Source: Posidonia oceanica (lineage: Eukaryota; Streptophyta; Magnoliopsida; Alismatales; Posidoniaceae). From it: a stretch of DNA of 64,000 nucleotides. Location: assembly GCA_037176725.1 (NCBI GenBank), contig JAZBRS010000026.1, positions 54,724,501 to 54,788,500 on the forward strand. Direction: 5' to 3'. Position numbers and translations under genes: made by a program. Shown here piece by piece: positions 52,714-64,000 of this stretch (positions are counted from its first letter, which is position 1; the number at the start of each line of letters is the position of its first letter). The notes beneath the pieces were generated by a model, which was given only the letters and a program-made list of their open reading frames with translations, had not been told where the DNA came from and did not search any database.

Positions 52714-53916
52714 CTAGCCAGTTCGGGCCTTCTTTGATTGCCTGGAGTCGGGGAATAGGGGGCCGCCTGGCGGGATTTCATTGATGGGCCAGAGCTCTTG
52801 GACCTCGGTCACATACTCAGGGGTGCATCCTATACCTCTTGCAGCTGCGATGTCTGTTGATCGCACTCCATGCTGCATCAGATTGGCCAGCTTCTTTATT
52901 GGGGAAGTCGTGCTAAGGGGGTATGTCTGAAGAAGCTTGGGTGCTGTGTTGTCGACAAAGGCGCCCTGCTAGAAGCCAAACTGGCGCATAACCCTGATGG
53001 GATGGTATTCCACACCCACAGTGAATCCTGGTAGTACAATCAACTGTGTGTCACGTGCGTTGAAGAAGACCGTGAATGACTCGGCCATGGAGGGGATGAT
53101 ACGCCATGTTACTGTGTCGTCGGTCAATGCTGATAGCCTTTCGTATTCTTCTTTGACGCTCTTAACTGTCTTGGCACGGCCGCTGCTGCAGTAGGCTTCA
53201 AAGGCATGCACCTGGGGGCGCAGAAGGTCCATTTCTAAGTGTGCGGCTAGCCAGACTTGTATAAGTGCCCCGCAGCCATGGAAGTGGCGGCAGCGATGTG
53301 AGATGCGGTCCAGCCCGCGGTATGTTTCCGCCAGAACAACCGGTGCCAGGTCTATCTGTCGGGTCACCACAGCAAGTGCTATTTCTGCAACCTCAATGGC
53401 CACTGCCAATCGGCCATGAGTAAAGATCAGCTCGCCTAGGAAACGGATGACAAACCCTCGGAGCCACAGCTCATCTCCGAGTTCAACGCGCTTCTTCATG
53501 ACATCATCAAAGTGCGCTAGGCGAAGCATGGGTTCGGGTCCGCTGGTGCAGATCAGTCTTTGTTGGCAGCTTCGAGTAGGGAGCCCTGTCAGTTGGCTCA
53601 GGACCTCGAGGTATCCATCACGCCTCATGAAGATAGGCGGCCCCATGATCTTGGAGAAGCCGCAGATCCGACGCACTTCTTCCAATGTGGGTGTTAGTTC
53701 AGTTCTGCCAAAGCGAAAGACGTGGTGTGCCGGTTTCCAGAACCTTGCAGCGGCACACAGAAGATGGTGGCTTACTTCCACATCAGCGGCCTTAAGTAGC
53801 TTGGTTGGAATACCCCATAGGCACAGCTTTTCGCAGTCTTCTTGGGTAAGCTTGCCGATCCATTCTTGCAGGGTCTCCGAGCAGTGTGTTGGGGTCACCA
53901 GAGTAGGGAAACCCAT
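52714..53916 (-). pseudogene. Captured plant-mobile-domain/DUF7745-like gene of D (intron-free, one stop)
   Basis: This is a 400-codon frame from ATG 53916 (MGFPTLVTPTHC) to TAG 52716-52714 (KKARTG). It is broken once, by TAG at 52971-52969 after RQFGF, where C has glutamine. It is the best preserved copy. Motifs are FWKPAHHVFRFG, ELTPTLEEVRRICG, LAETYRGLDRISHRC, TWRIIPSMAESF and GVRSTDIAA. The frame is open for 119 codons upstream of the ATG, but that part is not conserved in C and matches spacer DNA, so I take 53916 as the start. Sense to integrase, both E introns missing. Confidence 0.8.
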
Positions 53917-55466
53917 GGCGCAGGCCGCAGGGGTACAGGCAGATAGCTGCAGAACTTGAAGGTACCTGTTATCAGCATTGTAAACAGTCAGATCACACAG
54001 GCATATAATCTCTAACAGAAAGTAGAATCTGAGGCTGATAAAGTAGTTCAATACGCATCCAGCAGTTAATATCATAATATAGCAGTTAAGCACAGATAAG
54101 CGAAGGAAATCTGTAGCAGTCTTATGGACACAGGGGCCAGGGCTGGCAGGAGATCTGGACCAGCGCAGCTCGAGCAGCGTCAACGCGTTCTTGGCAAGAA
54201 GTACTATCTCAGAGTCGAAGCGAGTTGCAAAGCGAAACGATTGTGGGGAAGGAAGGGATGATTGGAAATGCATGTATGCGTGATGCAGGTTGATATACTT
54301 ACGAAATGATTAGTATGCTTGGGTGCCCTCAGCATACGGAGTGCTTTAGTGCCTGCTGCAAAGGAAGGGAGTGGTCCCCGACTCACTGGGCCCTACTTAG
54401 ACTCTTGGCTTGCTGGTGGCACTCCGGAACGGGTGTTGGCACTATACAGGTGGTGGTGTGGTGAGGACAGGCTACTTGCCGAACTCTCAGGACCTACACC
54501 TACTCTTTCTGCTCTCTTTTTTTTTGATTTCTCCCTCATAGGCATGCAGTCTTTGTTGCCCCTTGCCAGGAGATGGTAAGTGTTTGTTTTTGGAGGGAGG
54601 GGGTAGACCCTTTTAGGCTTACACCCTTGGGTTTCTTGTAAGGTACGAGGGGGATGATGTCGCCTGTATTTTCGGGCTGAATCTTGCCCTTTTCTTTTCT
54701 TTTCTTTTCTTTTTTCTTTGCTTGCTTTTTCTCCTTTTTTGTTTTTGTTCTATCTCTTTTTTTTGCTTGTTTGATTTCTTCTTTTTTTTTTCTCTTTTTT
54801 TTCAGGCTTTTGCTATCCCCATTTTGGTGGCAAAAGAAGGGTGTTTGAGTTGTGCTGAATGTTGACCTTGGGTTTGCTATGTGATGGGTAGAAGGAGCAA
54901 GGTTAGACTGCACACCCGTATCTCCGGGGTCGGCTTCTGTCTTCGTCTTCTGTCCCTCGGACGTGCCCAAGCCTAGGTGTCTATTCTCACTTTTTTCAAA
55001 CTCACATCCTAACATTTTTTCTCCCTCAGAGGTGTATGTCCTCATGAGTTTAGGCAGTCCGCCTGTCCTGATTAATGGTGACTCCCTCACTAGCTAAGAC
55101 ATCTGAGTAGTGCCAGGTGAGGTAGGGTGGACTCTTTCCAGAGCAGGCAAGCACTTCCGGTTTTCATCACCGGGCAATATACAATGCATGATTTGAGAGG
55201 ATGACGATGATGATATGGAAAAAGATGATGCATGTTTTGAGAAGATGACAATGATGATTTGAAAAGAGAGATGATGCATGTTTTGAGAGGATGACGATGA
55301 TGATTTGAAAAGAGAGGATGCAAGAGTAGGATAGAGGAAGCATAAACGGATGTTTAAGAACAAAAGTAAGAGACAAGTTAGAAGATGCAGGTAGGATGAG
55401 AATGTAAGGAGCGAGAATGTAAGTGTATAAGTGGGAGAAGAGTATCTGCAACGGGGCCTCCTTCGG
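53917..55466 (-). other. Spacer between integrase and captured gene in D
   Basis: Non-coding and collinear with C 27170-28355. It contains a T-rich tract (54690-54806) that ends in TTTTTTCAG and a GATGATG-rich stretch at 55200-55320. Confidence 0.6.
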
Positions 55467-56747
55467 CTACTGATAGTACTTCTTGAGGTAGCAGAGGTTG
55501 ACGGGCTCAGACTGCTCGACCTGATCCATATCCTCAAGAGTTACAGCACCGCCCGAGAAGACATGTTTGACCACAAAGGGGCCACGCCAGTTAGGTCGGA
55601 ATTTCCCTCGACCATCAGGCAAATGAATGGCGCGCAAAACGAGATCCCCTAGCTGAAAGTTTCTGGGCTGGACCTTCTTCAAGAATGCTCTAGCCATCCA
55701 CTTCTGGTAGCAGTGAGCGTTGTGCATAGCTTGTAGTCTGTGCTCATCAATCAGGTTCAGTTGGACGCAGCGGTCTTCAACCCATTCTGCCTCTTCCAAC
55801 TTAGCTTCTCGTAGGATCCGCAGTGAGGGGATCTCTACTTCGACAGGCAACACCGCTTCCATGTCGTACACCAGAGAGTACGGGGTGGCTCCCGTCGAGG
55901 TCCGGATTGATGTCCTGTACGCCCAGAGCGCGTACGGGAGCTTGTCATGCCAATCCTTGTGGGTTTCTGCCATCTTCTTTAGGATTTTAACAATGTTCTT
56001 GTTTGCAGACTCCACCGCTCCGTTCATCTGTGGCCGATAGGGCGAGGATTTATGATGCTTGATCTTGAGACTCTGCAGGTATTCCTCGATCCTTTTGGCA
56101 TTGAAGTTTGTGCCATTATCAAAGATGACAGAGTGCGGGACCCTATATCGGGCAACGATATTGTTCCTGATAAACTTTTCTGTTGCCACAGCGGTGACTG
56201 TCTTATAAGAGGCCGCTTCCACCCACTTGGTAAAGTAATCGATCGCTACCAGAATGTAGCGATGACCATTTGAAGCAGCCGGGTGGATGGCGCCAATGAC
56301 ATCGATCCCCCAGGTGGAGAAAGGCCATGGCGAAGACATGTTATGCAGCTGTTGTGGGGGGGCCCTAATGAAGTTACCATGGATCTGGCAGTTGTGGCAT
56401 CTACGCACGAATCGGCAGCAGTCTGCTTCCATGGTCTGCCAGAAATATCCTTGGAGCATGATCTTCTTGGCCAGGAGGACGCCGTTCATGTGTGGGCCAC
56501 AGGTCCCTGCATGCACTTGAAGCATCAGCGTGTCAGCCTCCGATTTGTTCAGGCAGCGCAGTAGCATCTGATTATATGACCTTCTATACAGCTGCCCAGC
56601 CCCCAACACATACTTTGCTGCTAGATGTGCCAGAGTTCTCCTGTCCGCTGCCGCGGTCTCAGGAGGAAAGTTGCCAGACTCTAGGAAAGTTTTTATGTCT
56701 TGATACCAGGGCTGCTCCTCTGCTAGATCTACCTCTTCTATGTTCAT
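55467..56747 (-). CDS. int: Integrase of element D, intact frame
   Basis: 426 codons, MNIEEVD to KKYYQ and TAG. The zinc-binding segment (VHAGTCGPH ... CHNCQIHG), the D-D-E core (GIDVIG, DNGTNF after the change SDNG to FDNG, PQMNGAVES) and the NWRGPFVVKHVF tail are all present. It starts 22 codons after the shared TAG (56816-56814). Confidence 0.9.
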   Translation of the reverse strand: MNIEEVDLAEEQPWYQDIKTFLESGNFPPETAAADRRTLAHLAAKYVLGAGQLYRRSYNQMLLRCLNKSEADTLMLQVHAGTCGPHMNGVLLAKKIMLQGYFWQTMEADCCRFVRRCHNCQIHGNFIRAPPQQLHNMSSPWPFSTWGIDVIGAIHPAASNGHRYILVAIDYFTKWVEAASYKTVTAVATEKFIRNNIVARYRVPHSVIFDNGTNFNAKRIEEYLQSLKIKHHKSSPYRPQMNGAVESANKNIVKILKKMAETHKDWHDKLPYALWAYRTSIRTSTGATPYSLVYDMEAVLPVEVEIPSLRILREAKLEEAEWVEDRCVQLNLIDEHRLQAMHNAHCYQKWMARAFLKKVQPRNFQLGDLVLRAIHLPDGRGKFRPNWRGPFVVKHVFSGGAVTLEDMDQVEQSEPVNLCYLKKYYQ

Positions 56748-56816
56748 GCAGTATGCAGGCTGCTCTATGCAGGTAACTGATACATCTACTGCACTGTCTT
56801 CGGGTATACTGAGCTA

Positions 56817-57200
56817 GGATGCCAGAGTTGCCAGTGCGTCTGCGTATGCGTTTTTCGCTCTATCCATGTATGTGAAGTAGATGCTCTCAAATTCTTCCAT
56901 TAGCCTCAGCAGGCATTCGTGATACGGCACAAGCTTGGGATCTTTTGTCCTCTAGTCGCCGTTCACTTGAGAAATCACTAGCATGGCATCACCGCGCACA
57001 TGCAGCTTTTGCGCCTTATGCTCGAGGGCAACTTTCAATCCCAGGATGCATGCTTCATATTCTGCTTCATTGTTTGTGCATGCGAAAGTCAAACTTCCTC
57101 GCGAAAGGAATCATCTGTCCTTGGGGCGTGGTGAGCACTGCGCCTACGCCTCGGCCCTTTTTGTTGACAGCGCCATCAAACTAGAGCTGCCATTCCTCTT
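56817..57200 (-). pseudogene. Second RNase H of element D, frameshifted
   Basis: The domain is the same as in C (29706-30080). One base is missing near 57200 (in a run of T) and one is added near 57092, so the first third is out of frame. TAG at 56954-56952 replaces tryptophan of NGDWKTKDPK. Confidence 0.85.
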
Positions 57201-58690
57201 TTTTTCAGGATCTTTCTCCTCAGAGTCCTCCATTGCAAAGAGGATGTCCTCGTCAGGGAACTGCGTCTGGAGGGGTTGGTATTCAGGCAGAGGGAGATCA
57301 GCAAGATGGTCTGCCATGGCCTGGCTCTTTATGGATTTCTGTGTGACAAAGGTGATGTCGTACTGAGACAATAACACCTGCCACTTAGCACATCTGCCTA
57401 CCATGGCCGGCTTTTGAAAGAGAAACTTGATGGGGTCATGCCGGCACAAGAGCTGAACTGGGTATGCCATCATATAGTGCCTTAGTTTCTGTGTAGCCTA
57501 GACAAGGGACAAGCAGGTCTTCTCTAGTGTGCTATACCTGGTCTCGCATTCATTAAACTTCTTGCTCAGGTAATAGATGGCGCGCTCCTTTCTACCAGAT
57601 TCGTCATGTTGGCCCAAGACGGCACCCATGGAATGCTGCGTAGTAGAAAGGTAGAGAAGCAAAGGTCTCCCTGGTGTGGGGGGAACCAGGACAGGAGGCT
57701 TGACCAACAGCTGCTTGATCTTGGCAAATGCAGTCTGACACTCCTCGCTCCAATTGATTTGTGCATTCTTCTTCAGGAGCTTGAATATGGGTTCACAGAT
57801 GGGTGTAAGCTGTGCAATGAAGCGACTGATATACTGTAAACGCCTAAGCAGACTTCTGACCTCCTTTTTAGTTCTGGGGGGTGGCATGTCCACGATGGCT
57901 TTTGCTTTCATCGGGTCCACCTCAATCCTCATTTGGCTAACAATGTAGCCGAGCAGTTTGCCCGAAGACACCCCGAATACACACTTTTTGGGATTCAGGC
58001 GCAACTTGTATTTTCGTAGACGGTCAAAGAGCTTTTTTAGACAGGCAAGATGGTCTTCAGGCTCTCTGGTTTTAGCAATCATGTCGTCTACGTAGACCTC
58101 TACTTCTTGGTGCATGAGGTCGTGGAACAGTGCAGTCATGGCCCTCTGATAGGTCGCACCAGCATTCTTCAGACCGAACGGCATGACTTGGTAGCAGAAG
58201 ACTCCCCAAGGGGTGATGAATGAAGTCTTTTCCATGTCTTCTTCTGCCATTTTAATTTGATTATATCCAGAAAAGCCATCCATGAAGGAGAGCATCTTGT
58301 GGCCTGCTGTATTGTCGACTAGGACGTCAATGTGAGGCAAGGGGAAGTCGTCCTTGGGACTCGCCTAGTTTAGGTCCCTATAGTCGATGCAGATCCGGAC
58401 TCGGCCATCTTTCTTGGGCACAGGTACAATGTTTGCCAGCCACGTGGGATAAAGAACGACCTTTAGAAAGTTGACTTTGAGCTGCTTCATTATCTCTTCT
58501 TTGATCATGAGCAGCCACTATGGTCGCCATCTTCTTAGCTTCTGCTTCACTGGCTTGGCATCCGGGTTTAAGGGCAGATTGTGCACCACTATCTCTATGT
58601 CAAGGCCAACCATATCCTCGTAACTCCAGGCGAAGATATCCGCATATTCTTTCAGGAATGCGATGAACTCTGTTCGAGCCTAGGAGGACA
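57201..58690 (-). pseudogene. Reverse transcriptase and retroviral-type RNase H of element D
   Basis: RT has DVLVDN, SFMDGFSGYNQ, MPFGLKNAG and YVDD (near 58095). TAG stops lie at 58682, 58520, 58367 and 57500 (first base on the minus strand). The RNase H that follows (LYLSTTQHSMGAVLGQ) lacks the first catalytic aspartate, as in C. D keeps the segment CAKWQVLLSQYDI...KSIKSQ, which C has lost. Confidence 0.9.
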
Positions 58691-60572
58691 GCTGAGCACT
58701 GATACGAACTTCTCTGACTTCCTTAGCTGTGCCGATGTTGACAACCTCTGCTTCTTCTTCAACATGGAGGTTGGGGCCTTCTGGGTCGTCGTCATAGGGC
58801 CGGAACTCGGGCAATGGTTTGTGAGTCTCATCCATGCCCGTATCGTCCTCCTCTTCATAAGCAATAAGTTCCGAGAGGATTTCTTCCTCAAAAGAAGGAC
58901 TTGTGATGTCGAAAGAGTGTATATGTTCCGCTACTTGCCCCTGGTGACGCTTCAGGATGGTCACGCTTACTCGAGTATTCTTGTAGCCTCGGTGCGCGAC
59001 CTCCGTCCCAGCAACTCCTTCTATCTGCTCTGGCATGACCGATTCTGTTGACTGCTCTGCTGATTCTGCTACTGACACTGCTGATGGCCCTGCTACTGGG
59101 GCTGCTGATGATTCTGCTGCTGACTCTGTTTTCTGCTCTGTTGTTGCTGCTGTTTGCACTGCTAGTGCTTCCTCCTCTGAGTCTTCTAGTGTGCTTGTGG
59201 AGGGTATGCCGGACCGGTGGCTGATTTGAGCATTGCCGCTCGCTATGCTGCCCTAGTGAGGCATGTGTTGCACAAACCACCTAGACCCGCCTTCTGGTTG
59301 GAGAGTGATGAGTTCATCTGGTCTAAGGGAGTCCGGTACTGCCGAGCCTTCTTCTAGGACCATGATAGAGGCATGGTCTTCTTGCAGAGGAGGGTCCGTA
59401 ACCACGGCTTTCCCTTTCCTTTCTGCGGCTCGATGCTCTGCCAGGTCTTCTGCTATCGACTTGAGTTGTTCTTGATAAAGTAGCTCTAAGTCGGACATCC
59501 ATGAATCGACCTGGGCTTCTATCGCCACTCCTTCCTCTTCGTACGAGGGTGAGTCGACGTAGTAGGCGCCAGGGGCCTGCGGCACTGGCCCGGCTGCAGG
59601 ACGGATCGCTGCCCCTGGAATTTGCATGATCTGGCTCACGGGCGCGCCTGATAGCGGCAACTTTGGCGTGGGAGATCCAAACAGACTGATCAGCGGGGCC
59701 ACAGATGGGTATGCTGCCAGAGTCACTGTTGCAGGTGGAGGACAGGCAGAGGTGCTCTTCTGAGGGCTCAAGGGCCGGGAGACTATGGTGCTCAGTTGGT
59801 CCTCTGCATCCGGTGGTGACTGTGAGAGTGCGGCTTCTGACGCCATGGGGGCCTGCCACGAGGGTTGCTGCTTTGCGACAGGAAGATGCGAAGCAGACTG
59901 CGCCGACTACATTCTCAGTGATGCGGCTGTTGAAGTAAGCCGAGTCGCGCTGCTGACTGAATTGACTGACTGTCCCTCCAGAGAGAGTGACAGCGGTACT
60001 GGTGCGACTGCGACCGCAGGTAGCCTGCCCGATTCTGCCAGAAGGAGTGTCTCTGACTTCTGTACCGCTGCTGCCTGTACTTGTGACGCAGATGTGGCTA
60101 CAAAAGTGTGAGAGCTTGCCAGTTCTGCCATGGAGCCTGCTGAGTTCTCTGCTATATCTGCTGGAGGGAGAGCCGAACAAACTGACCGTGGTGCCTCTGT
60201 GCTGATCAGAGCCTTGCTGCCAGTTGGGACTGCCTCTACTGTGCCAGACAGCTCCTCATCCGAGTAGTAGTCCTTAATACAGACCCAGTCTTCTGCCGGC
60301 ACCGCGGCTTGATCATCAGTTGATCCCAGAACTCCTGCACTGGTGAAGTTAGTGAGGTCTCCAGGGATGGCTGGTTCTTGATCCTTGAGCTGAAGGCAGT
60401 GATCTTCGTTGGGCTTGGGTTCGTAACCGAGGCCTTCAGATTTCCTCCGCTCCACCGCTACGATCGGCTCTACGATCCCCTGGCCGTGACGCCCGAGCGG
60501 CGTACCCTTTACGTAACCCCACCTGTGACATACATTCTCGACCATTCGGAAGGGGTTGCTGTGAACGGCCAA
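58691..60572 (-). other. Protease-to-RT linker of element D with stops
   Basis: This stretch is in the same frame as gag and RT, Ser/Ala-rich, and broken by TAG at 59909-59907 and by the HMPH-stop-G TAG (59255-59253) shared with C. The conserved NVCHRWGYVKGTPLGRHG and YYSDEELSG segments near its start suggest that at least the first part is translated. Confidence 0.6.
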
Positions 60573-60647
60573 GGAGTTGACACATTCAAGATCAGGAATG
60601 AAGTTAACCGGTTCGCACCGATTAACACGATATAGAGCTTCAGAAGT

Positions 60648-63600
60648 CTAGGGGTCAAACGGGATAGCTTGTGAAGACACGGGGGAGACTGCTTCGATCC
60701 GCTCCTTCTCAAAGTTCTCTGCCATGACGACAATGACATCATCGCCGCGACAGTACTTTATCATCCGATGGAGGGTCGAAGGAAGGACCTGATGCTTGTG
60801 GAGCCAAGGGTGCCCAAGCAGAAGATTGAAATTCGGCTTCAAGTCGACGACATAGAATTCTACATCGAAGACGACCGGGCCGATAGCAAGGGGAATAATC
60901 AGGATCCCTAGAGCGTCATGGTGGGTGTTGTCAAAAGCTGTCATTCCCTTCACGGCTGGCGTGATGTCCTCAACTTTGAATCCGAGCTTGGTTGCAGTAC
61001 GCAAGGGGCAGACGTTAAGGCCTGACCCATTATCAACCAGTGTTAGGGGAATGCGAAAGTTTTTGAACTGAACCGTGATGAACAAGGGTTGATTGTGATT
61101 ATTCCCCGCCGAAGGTAGTTCATCACTTGTAAAAGAGATGACCTGGGGTTCCGTAATCATCCCTACCATGCTTTCCAAGGCTGAAGGCTCAATAGACTGG
61201 GACACACGGGCGGCCTGGAACACGGGGAGAAAAGCCTCGCGGTGTTCGGCAGAGGTGTGGATTAGGTCCCAAATGGAAATGTCAGCTTTGACCTTCTTAA
61301 GTTGGGAGGTTATGTCTGCCTTGGGTTGGTTCTTTTTGGCAACAGGAGGGGTTGTTTTGGCAAGCTCTAAAGGGGTGGTGGCAGGAAGTTGGGCCGTTAC
61401 TGGCTGGGCAGGGATTTGGCTTGCTATGGGTTGATTTGAGGTTGGGTCTACTACGGTTTGGTTAGAGGGTGGGGGCATAGCAGGTTTAGGGTGATTTGGC
61501 CTAATTACCGGTGCTGGGGGCCTGTAGACTTCCCCCGATCGCGTTACTTCTGCACACATTTCTGTGGCGTAGCTGTAAGGGACGCCATGGGTGTCCAAGG
61601 TTAAGTCAATAACCACCGGAGCACGTGCTGCGAGCACAGGAGGGGTTACAGGGGGACCTATTGGGTATTGAGGCCTACCTAGAGGGTATGGTTGTTCGGG
61701 TGGGCAGGCTGGGGCAGGTTGAGGTCTGCCTAGCAGGTGTACAGGGGATCCTAGTTGAGGTCGCCCTAAGAGGTGGACGGGGGATCTAGGCTGGGCCCTA
61801 GCTAGGAGGTGTACAGGGGATTGAGCCTGAGGAAGCACAGCGGGAGGCACGAAGGGGCACTCCGGCCTGGCACGCGGTCGGATCATGTGAACTCCCGACT
61901 CGGAGCCGGCAAGTGCCGCAAGATAGAGATTTACAGGGAAAGGCTCAGAAATATCAGAGATAAGATCAGAAGGGTCTACCACAGAGGTAGTAGGCCCAGA
62001 AGGGAAGACTGAGTGGATGCCTGAGGTTCCCGCCCCTCCCGGATAAGAGTGCTCCGGTAAGGGTTGGTGGATGATGCTAGAATGAGGAGGAACAGCTGAA
62101 TGTGTAGATGCATGTGTGTGTGCTTGAGTGGATGCCTCGTGCGTGTCAATCACAATCGTTCCCGATTCGATTAGATCCTGAATAGCGTTCCGCAGGGAGT
62201 TGCAATTGTCTCTCGAGTGCCCGACGCTTCGAAGGAAATTGCAAAAGAGGTTCGCCTTAAACCAATGCGACAAAGGATTTAAGGGCGGACGAACCTCTGG
62301 GAACTTCAGGAGCCATGCAACCTTTGGCAAGATGACCGTGAGCGGTTCCACCAGTGGGGCGAATTTTCGCTTCTCGGTGGGTGGCCTTCTTTGCCTTTGG
62401 TATGAGCCTTGCTGAACCGGTGCGGCAGGGTAGACTGGTCTAGCGGTGGTTGTGATTTGTGGTGTGGGTGGATTCCTAGGTGCAGGAGCGTACACCATCT
62501 GAGCTGGGGCAGGCCGGGATGGCAAGTGAACAGGCACAGCAGGGGAGTCGAGGAATGCAACAGCGGTTTTCGGCGAGTCCTTCCTCTTCGAGCGGTTGTT
62601 GCTGCTGCCGCTGTTGTTGTTGGAGGCGCTGCTGTTGGCACTGTTACTGCTGATCGCGGCCTGCTTAGCGAACGCAGAGAGAGCCGGGAAGTTGCCACTC
62701 TGCAGAGAACTCTCCACGAGCACTCCAGCTCTGATGAGTGCCGCAAAAGTAGTGACTGGTTGGATGCTAGGCAGAGCTCCAAGAGATGGCTGCGCCCCTT
62801 TGGTGACGATCTCAATAGACTCCTCGTCAGAGGGTCTATCTCGAACCTGAGAGGCAAGGGCGCGCCAGCGGCCGACGTACTCCCCGAATGGCTCGCCGGA
62901 ATTCTGCTTAATTGCGATCAAGTCCGCCCGCTTTGGGACTAGATCGAGGTTGAAGGAGTACTGTTTCAGGAATGCCTGACTGAGGTCGTTCCAAGTCTTG
63001 ATGGCTGACATATCAAGCGATGTGAACCACTTGAGCGCCAGCCCAGTCAAGCTCTTCTGGAACAGGCGGATCAGCAACCTCTCGTCAGCCTGAAGCTGAG
63101 CGAGATCACTGCAATACACCTTCAGGTGTGCCACGGGACAGTCCCTACCATTGTATTTCTCGAAGTCCGGGATTTTGAACTTCGGAGGGAGTACCGCCTC
63201 TGGAAAGCAGCAGAGGTCCCGAAATTGGTAGGTCAGGTGCTCAGTACCCTGCACTAGTCGTAGTGCCTTCCCCAAGAAGTACATCTGGTTGTTGATGGGG
63301 TCCAGATTTGCTGCTATAGGAGAGGGATCAGCAGGGGTAGTGAGCACATACGCCGAATGGGTCGCACCTAAGTGCTCCTCCGGATCTACCATAGCATCGC
63401 CTGGTGGAGCAACGGGATGGCCGGCGTATCCGTGCTGGGGAACTGTGTATGCAGGAGTGTATGCAGGATGCTGGGCTTGATGCAAAGGAGAAGAGTAGAT
63501 GCCATGCTGTGCAGTGAGAGGGGTAGGATGCCGGAGCACCAGTTGCTGTACAGGTGGGGTGCCTGACAGTGAGCCAGTGAGGTACTGGGCTCCAGCCAGT

Positions 63601-64000
63601 CCAAAGGACTGACCACCAGGGGGAAGAGGAGCATGCTGTGCTAAGTGTTGTGCAGAAGGAGGCGGTAAACGGGCCCCCATCGTCGGAACCGTGAGCAGTT
63701 GAGATGATGGTCGAGGCGGAGGTGTAGAGGTAGATGCATGAGATGCAGGAACTGGCCTCAAAGGAACCTCAGGAATGACAGGAGCACAGGAAGGACGAAC
63801 CGATAGAGCCATGCCCTGCAGTCTCTGGGCAAGCTCCATCAGGTGCTGGTACTACGCCTCAGGCGTCTCGCCAGCGAGGACGCTGAAGTGCAGTGCCGGC
63901 GAAGGTTGAGAAGCAAATGGCACGGACACAGACTGTCCGGGAGGAAAAGGTTCTACAGTAAAAGTCGCAGCAGCAGTAGGAGGGATGTCAAAGGCGACGT
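60648..64000 (-). pseudogene. gag: gag-protease of element D (N-terminus outside window)
   Basis: Gag is open from after TAG 63854-63852 to TAG 60650-60648 (1063 codons). The capsid core is near 63060-62800 (LKWFTSLDM, FGEYVGRWRALA). The zinc knuckle near 62250-62210 reads CNFLRSVGHSRDNC: leucine stands where A and C have the metal-binding histidine. Tandem SPVHLLGRPQ-like repeats lie near 61830-61720. The protease active site TLVDNGSGLNVCP lies near 61040. The TAG at 63854 is shared with C; frame continues upstream of it to the window edge. Confidence 0.9.

Larger units (their letters stand above)
43817..64000 (-). mobile_element. Element D: Tat-lineage Ty3/gypsy element (5' end outside window)
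   Basis: From the right on the minus strand: gag, protease, linker, RT, RNase H, second RNase H, integrase, spacer, captured gene, arrays, polypurine tract and 3' LTR. Order and spacing equal those of C. D inserted into the second RNase H of E. Its gag-pol keeps one frame apart from two small frameshifts near 57090 and 57200 and ten TAG stops. Confidence 0.95.

Noticed and set aside
53917..54273. N-terminal extension of the D captured gene
   Set aside because: The open frame upstream of ATG 53916 corresponds to non-coding spacer in C and has no counterpart in E, where the ATG is placed by an intron.

Overview
The window looks like the nuclear DNA of a flowering plant and consists almost entirely of nested Ty3/gypsy LTR retrotransposons. 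I recognise no ordinary host gene. The evidence is long LTRs (5.6-6.0 kb) with TG...CA ends and 5-bp target-site duplications, a tRNA-type primer site (TGGCGACTC...), and polyproteins ordered gag - protease - RT - RNase H - second RNase H - integrase. That order, with an archetypal second RNase H, marks the plant Tat lineage (Ogre/Retand-like). The species cannot be named from this sequence.

Layout. Five elements are present. Element C (minus strand) covers 1-2604 and 27170-38859. It is split by element A (plus strand, 2605-27169, duplication CATAG). The 3' LTR of A is itself split by solo LTR B (16443-22355, duplication CCAAG). To the right, element E (about 38860-43816; integrase on minus) is cut inside its second RNase H by element D (minus strand, from 43817 past the right edge). 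Insertion order is C, then A, then B; and E, then D. C keeps only the last 461 bp of its 5' LTR, fused to E material.

C and D are the autonomous type. Each holds its whole gag-pol in one reading frame, now broken by about ten stop codons, nearly all TAG, three of them shared by C and D. A is non-autonomous: it has the LTRs, primer site, a gag frame and the conserved pre-PPT block but no pol, and probably relied on C/D-type relatives. A, C and D share stem-loop modules and tandem arrays between the last gene and the 3' LTR.

The most unusual content is a captured plant gene carrying a plant-mobile-domain/DUF7745-like protein between integrase and the 3' end. In C and D it is in sense orientation and intron-free. 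In E the same gene lies on the opposite strand, with its own TATA box and two GT-AG introns whose removal gives a protein of matching length (403 versus 395 and 399 codons). All copies are broken by stops. Premature stops over the window are 27 TAG, 3 TGA and no TAA by my count, as expected from C-to-T decay at CHG sites.
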